DNA of 64,000 nt. Origin: Methylophilaceae bacterium. GTDB lineage: Bacteria > Pseudomonadota > Gammaproteobacteria > Burkholderiales > Methylophilaceae. The translations under genes were made by a program, and so were the position numbers. The notes below the pieces were generated by a model. That model made no database searches, was not told where the DNA came from, and saw only the letters and a program-made list of their open reading frames with translations. Below are positions 55,427 through 64,000 of this stretch, in pieces. Location: assembly GCA_028244835.1 (NCBI GenBank), contig JAOKBJ010000005.1:1-64000 (forward strand). The letters run 5' to 3'. Each line of letters starts with the position of its first letter. Positions within the stretch are counted from its first letter, which is position 1.

Positions 55427-56343
55427 ATAAAATAAAACATTTTTTACAATTTAACGATTTTGGTAAAGACGAAATGGAGCTTTTGTTTGACAGAACAAAG
55501 TGGATAAAAGATCAATACAAGTCATATAAAAAATATTGGCCATTGGAAGATAGAACTCTTGTAATGATTTTTGAGAAGGCGAGCACAAGAACAAGATTAT
55601 CTTTTGAAGCAGGCATGCATCAACTTGGTGGCGCTGGTATATATTTAAATACCAGAGACTCTCAATTGGGCAGAGGCGAACCAGTTGAAGATGCAGCGCA
55701 AGTGATATCAAGAATGTGTGATGCAGTTATGATTAGAACTTTTGAGCAAGACATAATTGACAGATTTGCAAAAAACTCGAGAGTACCTGTTATAAACGGA
55801 CTTACCAATGAGTACCATCCTTGTCAAATTCTTGCGGATATTTATACTTTTATCGAAAAGAGGGGGCCTATTCAAGGTAAGACAGTTGCTTGGATTGGGG
55901 ACTCTAATAATGTATGTAATACGTGGCTTCAAGCTGCAGAATTATTAGATTTTAATGTGCATGTATCAACACCAAAAGGATACGAGGTTGAAGTTGAGAG
56001 AGCTGGTTTATATAATGATAAACATTTTGAAGAATTTGAAGACCCAATGGATGCGGCAAGAGGTGCAGATATTGTCACAACTGATGTATGGACTAGTATG
56101 GGTTTTGAATCAGAAAAAAACGAGAGAATAAAAGACTTTACTGATTGGCAAGTTGATAGCGATATGATGAAGATTGCCGGTAAAGATGCATTATTTATGC
56201 ATTGTCTTCCAGCACACAGAGGGGAAGAGGTAGCTGCAGATGTAATAGACGGACCTCAGAGTGTTGTTTGGGAAGAGGCAGAGAACAGACTTCATATTCA
56301 GAAAGCACTTTTAGAATATTTAATATTAGGGAAAATTAAATGA
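55423..56343 (+). CDS. argF: ornithine carbamoyltransferase
   Basis: [40 protein letters not shown]. Confidence 0.98.
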   Translation: MNKIKHFLQFNDFGKDEMELLFDRTKWIKDQYKSYKKYWPLEDRTLVMIFEKASTRTRLSFEAGMHQLGGAGIYLNTRDSQLGRGEPVEDAAQVISRMCDAVMIRTFEQDIIDRFAKNSRVPVINGLTNEYHPCQILADIYTFIEKRGPIQGKTVAWIGDSNNVCNTWLQAAELLDFNVHVSTPKGYEVEVERAGLYNDKHFEEFEDPMDAARGADIVTTDVWTSMGFESEKNERIKDFTDWQVDSDMMKIAGKDALFMHCLPAHRGEEVAADVIDGPQSVVWEEAENRLHIQKALLEYLILGKIK

Positions 56344-57557
56344 CAAAGGACGTAAAAAAAATTGTACTTGCATACTCTGGAGGTTTAGATACGTCAGTAA
56401 TTTTAAAGTGGCTACAGCAGGAATATAAATGTGAAGTTGTTACTTTTACAGCTGATTTAGGACAGGGTGAAGAGATTGAGCCAGCAAGAGAGAAAGCAAA
56501 AGCTGCAGGTGTTCAAGAAATCTTTATTGAGGACCTAAGGGAAGAGTTTGTCAGGGATTTTGTTTTTCCAATGTTTAGGGCTAATACAGTTTATGAGGGT
56601 GAATATCTCCTTGGGACATCAATAGCAAGACCTTTAATTGCAAAAAAACTAATTGAGATTGCAAAAGAAACAAATTGTAATGCTATTGCTCACGGTTCGA
56701 CAGGAAAAGGAAATGATCAAGTTAGGTTTGAATTAGGAGCGTATGCTTTAAATCCAGATATTAAGATTATTGCACCATGGAGGGAGTGGGATCTTTTAAG
56801 TAGGGAAAAATTAATTAAATTTGCTGAGGATAATAATATTCCTGTAGATATGAAACATAAGGATGGGGGAAGTCCTTATAGTATGGATGCGAATCTTCTT
56901 CATATTTCTTATGAAGGTAGAGACTTAGAGGACCCATCTGTTTCACCTGAAGAGGCTATGTGGAGGTGGACGGCCAGCCTAAAGACTGCCCCAGATAGCC
57001 CTGAGGAAATTACTATTGAATTTAAAAATGGTGACCCAGTCGGATTGAATGGCAAAGCTCTAAAATCGCACGAAATTCTGCATCAATTAAATAAAATTGG
57101 TGGAATGCATGGTGTAGGTAGGTTAGATTTAGTTGAAAATAGATTTGTTGGGATGAAGTCGAGAGGTTGTTATGAAACTCCTGGAGGGGCTATTTTATTA
57201 AAAGCACATAGAGCAATCGAGTCATTAACTTTGGATAGGGAAGAGGCGCATTTAAAAGATGAGTTAATGCCTAAATATGCCTCATTAATTTATAACGGAT
57301 TTTGGTGGGCTCCAGAAAGATTGGCTCTTCAAGCGCTAATAGATACAACTCAAGTTAGGGTTAATGGGTGGGTTAAAATTAGTTTATACAAAGGAAACGT
57401 TACTATTTTAGGCAGAGATAGTGATAATTCATTATTCGACTCAAATATAGCTACTTTTGAGGACGATAGAGGGGCTTATGACCAAAAAGATGCAGAAGGA
57501 TTTATTAAAATAAATGCATTAAGAATGAGGATAGCAGCTAAACAAATTAAAAAGTAA
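56340..57557 (+). CDS. argG: argininosuccinate synthase
   Basis: [31 protein letters not shown]. Confidence 0.98.
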   Translation: MTKDVKKIVLAYSGGLDTSVILKWLQQEYKCEVVTFTADLGQGEEIEPAREKAKAAGVQEIFIEDLREEFVRDFVFPMFRANTVYEGEYLLGTSIARPLIAKKLIEIAKETNCNAIAHGSTGKGNDQVRFELGAYALNPDIKIIAPWREWDLLSREKLIKFAEDNNIPVDMKHKDGGSPYSMDANLLHISYEGRDLEDPSVSPEEAMWRWTASLKTAPDSPEEITIEFKNGDPVGLNGKALKSHEILHQLNKIGGMHGVGRLDLVENRFVGMKSRGCYETPGGAILLKAHRAIESLTLDREEAHLKDELMPKYASLIYNGFWWAPERLALQALIDTTQVRVNGWVKISLYKGNVTILGRDSDNSLFDSNIATFEDDRGAYDQKDAEGFIKINALRMRIAAKQIKK

Positions 57558-57576
57558 ATTAAGGGAGAAAATTAAT

Positions 57577-58071
57577 ATGCCTTCATTTGATATAACGTCA
57601 GAAGCAAATTTAGAGAATATTAGAAATGCAGTCGATGTATCAATGAGAATGATCGATAACCGATATGACTTTAAGGGGACGACTGCTAAAATTGATTTCT
57701 TAGAAAAAGAAATGGTTATTAATTTGTTTGGAGATGCAGAATTTCAATTAAATCAAATTAAAGATATCCTATTTCCTGCAATGGAAAAAAAGGAGCCAGA
57801 TAGCTCAAAGCGAATTACTTCAAATATTATTGAATCTGTATCTGGAAATAAATCCAAACAGGTATTAGAGATTAAGAGTGGGATAGATATGGATTTAGCA
57901 AAAAAAATTGTTAAAACAATTAAAGATTCAAAAAGTAAGACACAAGCAAACATTCAAGGGGATTCAGTCAGAGTCTCGGGCGGTAAGCGTGACATACTTC
58001 AAGAATGTATTGCTTTAGTAAAAGCAAAACATAATGATTTCCCTTTAAATTTTGGTAACTTTCGGGATTAA
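57577..58071 (+). CDS. YajQ family nucleotide-binding protein
   Basis: [27 protein letters not shown]. Confidence 0.95.
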   Translation: MPSFDITSEANLENIRNAVDVSMRMIDNRYDFKGTTAKIDFLEKEMVINLFGDAEFQLNQIKDILFPAMEKKEPDSSKRITSNIIESVSGNKSKQVLEIKSGIDMDLAKKIVKTIKDSKSKTQANIQGDSVRVSGGKRDILQECIALVKAKHNDFPLNFGNFRD

Positions 58072-58075
58072 TATA

Positions 58076-59476
58076 GTGGGAATATCTCTATATGAAAAAG
58101 TATTTAATCGTCATGTGGTTCGAAAGGATAATGACACCTATTTGCTTTATATAGACAGACATTTAGTTCATGAGGTTACAAGTCCTCAGGCCTTTGAAGG
58201 TCTTCGCTTAGCAAATAGGGAAATCTGGAGAAAAAATTCTATTCTTGCTGTGCCAGATCATAATGTTCCTACAACTGATAGAACTGTTGAAATTGAGGAT
58301 CCTGTCTCTAAAATTCAAGTTGAAACTCTCGATAAAAATTGTGAAGAATTTAATTTGCTTCAATTTAAAATGAATGACCAACGTCAAGGTATTGTTCATG
58401 TCGTAGGCCCTGAACAGGGATCAACATTGCCAGGAATGACAATTGTTTGCGGTGATTCTCATACAAGTACCCATGGAGCATTTGGTGCAATAGCAATGGG
58501 AATTGGTACTTCAGAAGTGGAGCATGTTCTTGCAACTCAATGCTTAATAGTTAATAAATTTAAAACAATGAGAATTAGTGTTAATGGTAAATTACAATTT
58601 GGAGTAACAGCGAAAGATATTGCTTTGGCAGCTATAGGTAGGATTGGAACAGCAGGTGGAACAGGCCATGCAATTGAATTTTCTGGGACTTCAATAGAAT
58701 CTTTATCTATGGAAGGAAGAATGACTTTATGTAATATGGCAATTGAGGCAGGATCTAGGGTCGGTTTAATAGGAGTAGATAAAAAAACTATTGAATATAT
58801 TAAAGATAAACCATTAGCTCCAAAAGGAGTTTTATGGGAAGAAGCTAAAAAAGATTGGTTAAATTTAGTAAGCGATAAGGATGTAATATTTGATTCTGAA
58901 GTTGAGATTGATGGCAATTTAATTGAGCCACAAGTTACATGGGGAACTTCTCCTGAGATGGTTTCAAGTATAACAAGTAAAATTCCAAATCCAGGGGATT
59001 GTAAAGATAAAACTTTGAGTTCTAGTTATCAAATAGCGTTAAAATATATGGATTTAAAGCCAAACACACCAATAAATGAAATATCTATCGATAAAGTGTT
59101 TATTGGATCTTGCACTAATTCTAGAATTGAGGACTTAAGGGCAGCAGCAAGCATTGTGGGAACAAAAAGAATTGCAAAAAATATTAAATTAGCATTAGTG
59201 GTCCCAGGATCAGGCTTAGTTAAACTTCAAGCTGAATCAGAAGGATTGGATAAAGTATTTAAAAATGCTGGATTTGAATGGCGTGAACCAGGTTGTTCAA
59301 TGTGCTTAGCAATGAATGCAGATAAACTTGGGCCTGGTGAGAGATGTGCCTCTACATCTAATAGAAATTTTGAAGGTAGACAAGGGCAAGGAGGCAGAAC
59401 TCATCTTGTGAGCCCTCAAATGGCAGCTGCAGCAGCAATTTACGGAAAATTTGTTGACATTAGAGAGCTTAATTAA
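58076..59476 (+). CDS. leuC: 3-isopropylmalate dehydratase large subunit (GTG start; ORF track opens at 58052)
   Basis: [12 protein letters not shown]...[29 protein letters not shown]; start adjusted to clear the yajQ stop. Confidence 0.96.
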   Translation: MGISLYEKVFNRHVVRKDNDTYLLYIDRHLVHEVTSPQAFEGLRLANREIWRKNSILAVPDHNVPTTDRTVEIEDPVSKIQVETLDKNCEEFNLLQFKMNDQRQGIVHVVGPEQGSTLPGMTIVCGDSHTSTHGAFGAIAMGIGTSEVEHVLATQCLIVNKFKTMRISVNGKLQFGVTAKDIALAAIGRIGTAGGTGHAIEFSGTSIESLSMEGRMTLCNMAIEAGSRVGLIGVDKKTIEYIKDKPLAPKGVLWEEAKKDWLNLVSDKDVIFDSEVEIDGNLIEPQVTWGTSPEMVSSITSKIPNPGDCKDKTLSSSYQIALKYMDLKPNTPINEISIDKVFIGSCTNSRIEDLRAAASIVGTKRIAKNIKLALVVPGSGLVKLQAESEGLDKVFKNAGFEWREPGCSMCLAMNADKLGPGERCASTSNRNFEGRQGQGGRTHLVSPQMAAAAAIYGKFVDIRELN

Positions 59477-60126
59477 TGAATCCTTTTAATATTCATAAAG
59501 GAATTGTTATCCCTTTGGATAGGGCAAATGTTGATACAGACGCAATTATTCCAAAGCAGTTCTTAAAATCTATTAAAAAGACAGGTTTTGGGGTTAACTT
59601 ATTTGATGAATGGCGTTATCTTGATCACGGAGAGCCAGGGCAAGATAATTCTATAAGAAAAATTAATCCGAATTTTGTTCTAAATATGCCTAGATATAAA
59701 GATGGCTCAATATTGATTGCAAGAGAAAATTTTGGATGTGGGTCAAGCAGAGAGCATGCCCCTTGGGCTCTTCTTGATTTTGGAATTAAAGTTGTTATAG
59801 CTCCAAGTTTTGCTGATATATTTTATGGAAATTGTTTTAAAAACGGTATCCTTCCTATTACTTTAGATAAAATCATTATGGATCAAATCTTTAAGAAAGT
59901 AGAAGATAAAATTGGCTATGAAATAACAGTTAATTTACAAAAACAAAAAATTTATTATGATTTAGAAATAGTATCTTTTGAAGTAGATAGTTTTAAAAAA
60001 TCCTGTTTACTAGATGGTTTAGATGATATTGGATTAACTCTAAAAAATAAAATTGATATTAAAAATTTTGAAAAAGAATACCATGAAAGTTTTCCATGGT
60101 TAAATAGTGGGGAAAATTTAAAATGA
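59476..60126 (+). CDS. leuD: 3-isopropylmalate dehydratase small subunit
   Basis: [27 protein letters not shown]. Confidence 0.97.
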   Translation: MNPFNIHKGIVIPLDRANVDTDAIIPKQFLKSIKKTGFGVNLFDEWRYLDHGEPGQDNSIRKINPNFVLNMPRYKDGSILIARENFGCGSSREHAPWALLDFGIKVVIAPSFADIFYGNCFKNGILPITLDKIIMDQIFKKVEDKIGYEITVNLQKQKIYYDLEIVSFEVDSFKKSCLLDGLDDIGLTLKNKIDIKNFEKEYHESFPWLNSGENLK

Positions 60127-61184
60127 AAATTGCAGTTTTACCTGGGGATGGAATAGGCCCTGAAATTGTTAAACAAGCTGTAAAAGTTTTAAAGTTTTTC
60201 GACTTAGAAAAGAGCCTAGATTATGCCGCTATTGGTGGTGCTGGTTATGAAGAATTTAAAGATCCACTTCCTAAATCTACTCTTGAGTTAGCACTTAAAG
60301 CAGATGCTATTTTGCTTGGTGCAGTTGGTGACTGGAAGTATGACAAATTACCCAGAGATATGCGTCCTGAAAGAGGCCTACTTAGAATTCGACAATCCTT
60401 AAATTTGTTTGCAAATTTAAGGCCCGCTATTATGTTTTCAGAGCTAATACATGCTTCAAGCTTAAAAGCTGAAGTTGTATCAGATTTAGACATACTTATT
60501 ATAAGAGAGTTAACCGGAGATATTTACTTTGGTGAACCAAGAGGTATTGTGACTAATAAAAAAAATGAGCGTGAGGGTTTCAACACGATGAGATATTCTG
60601 AATCTGAAATCAAAAGGATAGCTCATGTTGCATTTAGGACTGCCTTAAAAAGATCAAAGAAATTATGTTCTGTAGACAAAGCAAATGTTTTAGAGTCGAC
60701 TGAGCTATGGAGGGAAATTATAATTCAAACTGGAAAAGAATATCCCGAAGTAGAGTTATCTCATATGTATGTTGATAACGCTGCTATGCAATTAGTTAAA
60801 AATCCAAAACAGTTCGATGTTATTGTTACAGGAAATATATTTGGAGATATATTATCTGACCAAGCTTCAATGTTAACTGGCTCTATTGGTATGCTGCCCT
60901 CTGCATCATTAGATGCAAACAATAAAGGTATGTATGAGCCAAGCCATGGGTCAGCCCCTGACATAGCAGGCCAAGATAAAGCTAATCCATTAGCTACTAT
61001 TTTATCAGTGGCAATGATGTTCAAATATACATTTAATGATCAAGATAAATTTAATTTAATAGAAAATGCCGTAAGAGGTGTCTTAAACCGAGGCTTCCGA
61101 ACAGAAGACATATATTCTAATGGGACAAATTTAATTGGATGCGAGGAAATGGGCGATAAAGTTATTGAAAGGTTAGAAGTTTAA
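60123..61184 (+). CDS. leuB: 3-isopropylmalate dehydrogenase
   Basis: [38 protein letters not shown]. Confidence 0.97.
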   Translation: MKIAVLPGDGIGPEIVKQAVKVLKFFDLEKSLDYAAIGGAGYEEFKDPLPKSTLELALKADAILLGAVGDWKYDKLPRDMRPERGLLRIRQSLNLFANLRPAIMFSELIHASSLKAEVVSDLDILIIRELTGDIYFGEPRGIVTNKKNEREGFNTMRYSESEIKRIAHVAFRTALKRSKKLCSVDKANVLESTELWREIIIQTGKEYPEVELSHMYVDNAAMQLVKNPKQFDVIVTGNIFGDILSDQASMLTGSIGMLPSASLDANNKGMYEPSHGSAPDIAGQDKANPLATILSVAMMFKYTFNDQDKFNLIENAVRGVLNRGFRTEDIYSNGTNLIGCEEMGDKVIERLEV

Positions 61185-61185
61185 T

Positions 61186-62310
61186 ATGAAAAAAGTTGGA
61201 TTTATCGGATGGCGGGGAATGGTTGGCTCAGTTTTAATTAAAAGCATGATCGACGAATCAGATTTTAAAAATCTTGAGCCATATTTTTTTTCCACGTCTC
61301 AAGCTGGTCAAAAAAATCCTGAATGGAATATAAAGTATAAAAATGAATTATTAATCGACGCATATAATATTGAAGAATTATCCAAAATGGATATTGTAAT
61401 CACTTGTCAGGGTGGAGAGTATACAGATAAAGTTTTTTCTAAATTAAGAAAATCAGGATGGAATGGGCATTGGGTAGATGCAGCATCATCCTTAAGGATG
61501 AAGAAAGATTCAGTAATTGTTCTTGATCCCATTAATCAGTTATCAATTGATGAAGCTTATGATAAAGGGATTAAAAATTGGGTAGGCGGAAATTGCACAG
61601 TATCTTTAATGCTTTTAGCTATTCATGGTTTATTAAAAGAAGATTTGGTGGAATGGGTTTCATCAATGACGTATCAAGCAGCAAGTGGAGCAGGTGCAAA
61701 AAATATGAGAGAGTTACTTCTTCAAATGGGGCAAATATATTCTTCAGTTTCTGATGATCTTATTCAGAAAGATTTAAATATCCTTGATATTGATGGTAAG
61801 GCAATGGCTTTAATGAATTCAGGAAATTTCCAAAAAGATAATTTCAAGGTTCCTTTAGCTGGAAATTTGATTCCATGGATTGATGAAGATTTAAATAATG
61901 GCCAAAGTCGTGAGGAATGGAAGGGCCAATCTGAAACAAATAAAATTTTAAGCTCTGGTTTTAAGTCTATTAAGGTTGATGGATTGTGCGTTAGAATAGG
62001 TACAATGAGATCACATGCTCAAGCGCTTACAATTAAACTTAAAAAAAATATTCCGATTGAAACAATAAATAAAATAATCTCTAACGGAAATCAATGGGTA
62101 AAATTAATTCAAAATGACAAAAAATCCTCCATGAACTTATTAAGTCCTGCAGCAGTTTCAGGTAAGCTTGATATAGCAGTAGGTAGAATCAGGAAATTGG
62201 ATATTGAAGAAAACTGCATCTCTGTTTTTACTGTTGGCGATCAGCTGTTATGGGGTGCTGCGGAGCCAATTAGAAGAATGTTAAAAATACTTATTAAAAA
62301 AGGAAGATAA
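61186..62310 (+). CDS. asd: aspartate-semialdehyde dehydrogenase
   Basis: VGFIGWRGMVGSVL; GGNCTVSLML; RIGTMRSHAQALTIKL. Confidence 0.97.
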   Translation: MKKVGFIGWRGMVGSVLIKSMIDESDFKNLEPYFFSTSQAGQKNPEWNIKYKNELLIDAYNIEELSKMDIVITCQGGEYTDKVFSKLRKSGWNGHWVDAASSLRMKKDSVIVLDPINQLSIDEAYDKGIKNWVGGNCTVSLMLLAIHGLLKEDLVEWVSSMTYQAASGAGAKNMRELLLQMGQIYSSVSDDLIQKDLNILDIDGKAMALMNSGNFQKDNFKVPLAGNLIPWIDEDLNNGQSREEWKGQSETNKILSSGFKSIKVDGLCVRIGTMRSHAQALTIKLKKNIPIETINKIISNGNQWVKLIQNDKKSSMNLLSPAAVSGKLDIAVGRIRKLDIEENCISVFTVGDQLLWGAAEPIRRMLKILIKKGR

Positions 62311-62316
62311 TCAGTA

Positions 62317-63720
62317 ATGAAACTAAAATTTAAATTATTTATATTATTTCTCTTTTTCACCGTAACTTCCAATACTTTATTTGCGCTTACATTAAATAAA
62401 ATGCAAGTGAATTCTAAACAAGACGAACCTCTAAATGCTGTTATTGATGTTGTTTATTCGAAAGGAGATAAAGCATCTAATTTAAAACCTGCGATTGCAT
62501 CAAAAGAGAATTATGAGGCAAATGGCTTGTCGCGATTACCTATTCATTCAGATATTCAGATTAGATTAGAAGATAGTGCTAAGGGGGGAAAAATATTTCT
62601 AATAAGCCAGGATATAGTAAAAGATCCTTTCCTAGATTTATTAATTCAAATTGATTCAGAAAAAGGCAGAGTTTACAAAGAATATACAGTTCTTTTAGAG
62701 CCACCATCACCAAAAATATCTATAAAAGAAGTAAAAGAAGCTAAAAGTAAAGAAGAAGCATTAGAAAAGATAGATGAGGCAGTAAAAGTTGAGCCAGTAA
62801 AGACTGCACAACAAGAAGTAAGTGTAGAAAAAAAAGTAAAAGTTATAAAAAAGTCAACTAATGTAAAAGAAGACAACTTTAGAATAGTTAAGTCCACAAA
62901 AGGTAAAACCCTTTACCAGATTGCAAGAGAGAATAAACCCTCAGGAGTAACAACTGAACAAATGGTGTTGGCTATTTACCAGAATAATTTAAAAGCATTT
63001 GCTGAGGAAAATGTTAATACTTTAATAAAAAATAAAAAATTGAAGATACCGCCTTTAAGTTATTTTAAAAATCATACACATCTTGAAGCAAGAAAAATTT
63101 TACGGAATCAAAATGTTGAATGGAAAAGTAAAATAAAAAAAATAAAAAAATCAGTAATAGAAAAAAAGATTATAGATAAAGATGCGATAAAGATTAAGCA
63201 GCTAGAAAAAGAGCTTATTGAAACTAAGAAGAAATTAAAAGATATTTCAGAGTTAAATATCGAGTCCAAAACTAACAACTCAATTGATGAATTGAATGAA
63301 AATGTACCATTAAAAAATATATCTCTAAAAGACACTAAAGAGGTTCTAAGCGAAGATAAATCTGAAGAAGAGGACGTTGATGATGGGGTTTTTGTTTCAT
63401 CGATATCTGATATTGATGAAAATAAAATTGAAGAAACTAAAATTGATACACCAGAAAATAGCGGATTAGAAACTATTCATTTATTATTGCTTGTACTGTT
63501 TTTTGTTCTTTTATTAGGGTTGTTTGTTATTGTATCAAGGAGGAAAGCCAAAGAAAAAAATCAGACACTGAGAAGTTTTATTGATGATAGCCCAGCATCA
63601 GAACCTTTAAAAAAGGGAGAAGGGAGTAGTGACTCTAACGAAGGACAACATGATTCTTACAAAGATGACACAAGTCAAAAAATTAAAAAAAATTATCTAC
63701 CCATAGCAGATGATGATTAA
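62317..63720 (+). CDS. fimV: FimV-like LysM/TM protein
   Basis: FimV N-terminal pattern LTLNKMQVNSKQDEPLNAVIDV; LysM-like KGKTLYQIARENKP; late TM. Confidence 0.85.
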   Translation: MKLKFKLFILFLFFTVTSNTLFALTLNKMQVNSKQDEPLNAVIDVVYSKGDKASNLKPAIASKENYEANGLSRLPIHSDIQIRLEDSAKGGKIFLISQDIVKDPFLDLLIQIDSEKGRVYKEYTVLLEPPSPKISIKEVKEAKSKEEALEKIDEAVKVEPVKTAQQEVSVEKKVKVIKKSTNVKEDNFRIVKSTKGKTLYQIARENKPSGVTTEQMVLAIYQNNLKAFAEENVNTLIKNKKLKIPPLSYFKNHTHLEARKILRNQNVEWKSKIKKIKKSVIEKKIIDKDAIKIKQLEKELIETKKKLKDISELNIESKTNNSIDELNENVPLKNISLKDTKEVLSEDKSEEEDVDDGVFVSSISDIDENKIEETKIDTPENSGLETIHLLLLVLFFVLLLGLFVIVSRRKAKEKNQTLRSFIDDSPASEPLKKGEGSSDSNEGQHDSYKDDTSQKIKKNYLPIADDD

Positions 63721-63734
63721 ACTATAGCTGCATC

Positions 63735-64000
63735 ATGTATCATTCATTAATATTTTTTTCTGGGATGCTTTTATTGGTTATATTATCGAGTTTCGACTTA
63801 ATAATTAATTTAACTATTTTTTGTTTGTTTCTAATCATCTCTATTATTTTAAAATTGCCTTTTTTGTTTGTTATTAGCAAGATAAAATATTTTATTCTTG
63901 CCTTATTAATCATTTACTCATTATCAACTCCCGGTGAAATATTATTTTACTATTCACTTTTTTCAGTAACACAAGAAGGTTTTTATTTAGGATTAAATAA
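63735..64000 (+). CDS. partial integral membrane protein (possibly CbiQ/EcfT-like), truncated by window end
   Basis: ATG at 63735; MYHSLIFFSGMLLLVILSSF...LSTPGEILFYYSLFSVTQEGFYLGLN. Confidence 0.55.
   Translation, partial: MYHSLIFFSGMLLLVILSSFDLIINLTIFCLFLIISIILKLPFLFVISKIKYFILALLIIYSLSTPGEILFYYSLFSVTQEGFYLGLN

Noticed and set aside
58052-58075. leuC start at 58052 as in ORF track
   Set aside because: Would overlap yajQ and add MVTFGINI absent from LeuC homologs; GTG at 58076 fits better.

Overview
The window is AT-rich and gene-dense. It looks like a streamlined betaproteobacterium, probably Methylophilales (OM43 / 'Ca. Methylopumilus'-like), judged from the proteins and from the argDFG-yajQ-leuCDB-asd-fimV order; this is inference and no 16S is present. 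Two parts differ. (1) About 1-15.6 kb is accessory: small secreted proteins, a photolyase/cryptochrome, a divergent MarR-controlled cassette with a decayed second copy, a carbamoyltransferase/SxtJ/DUF5989(SxtK-like)/SGNH-hydrolase operon, a CmcI-like methyltransferase and a radical-SAM/SPASM protein. A family of ~70-140 bp degenerate repeats punctuates it; two copies end in a tmRNA(ssrA)-3'-end-like GCYCCACCA, suggesting serial integration. (2) About 15.6-64 kb is mostly housekeeping: kbl-tdh, trmH/gluQRS, amt, ispDF, trxB, ftsK, lolA, rarA, serS, rpiA, mfd, an AddAB-like helicase/nuclease pair, efp, tldD, yhdP-like, acs, a two-component system, argDFG, leuCDB, asd and fimV. Most notable observations: an EF-P whose modification loop is 4 residues longer than canonical (SGR tip flanked by 2+2 extra residues); ssrA-tail-like repeats bounding the island; the sxtI/J/K-like operon near a CmcI-like gene; and a 46-nt near-perfect palindrome midway between divergent acs and histidine-kinase genes. 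No tRNA, rRNA, CRISPR array, integrase or transposase was found.
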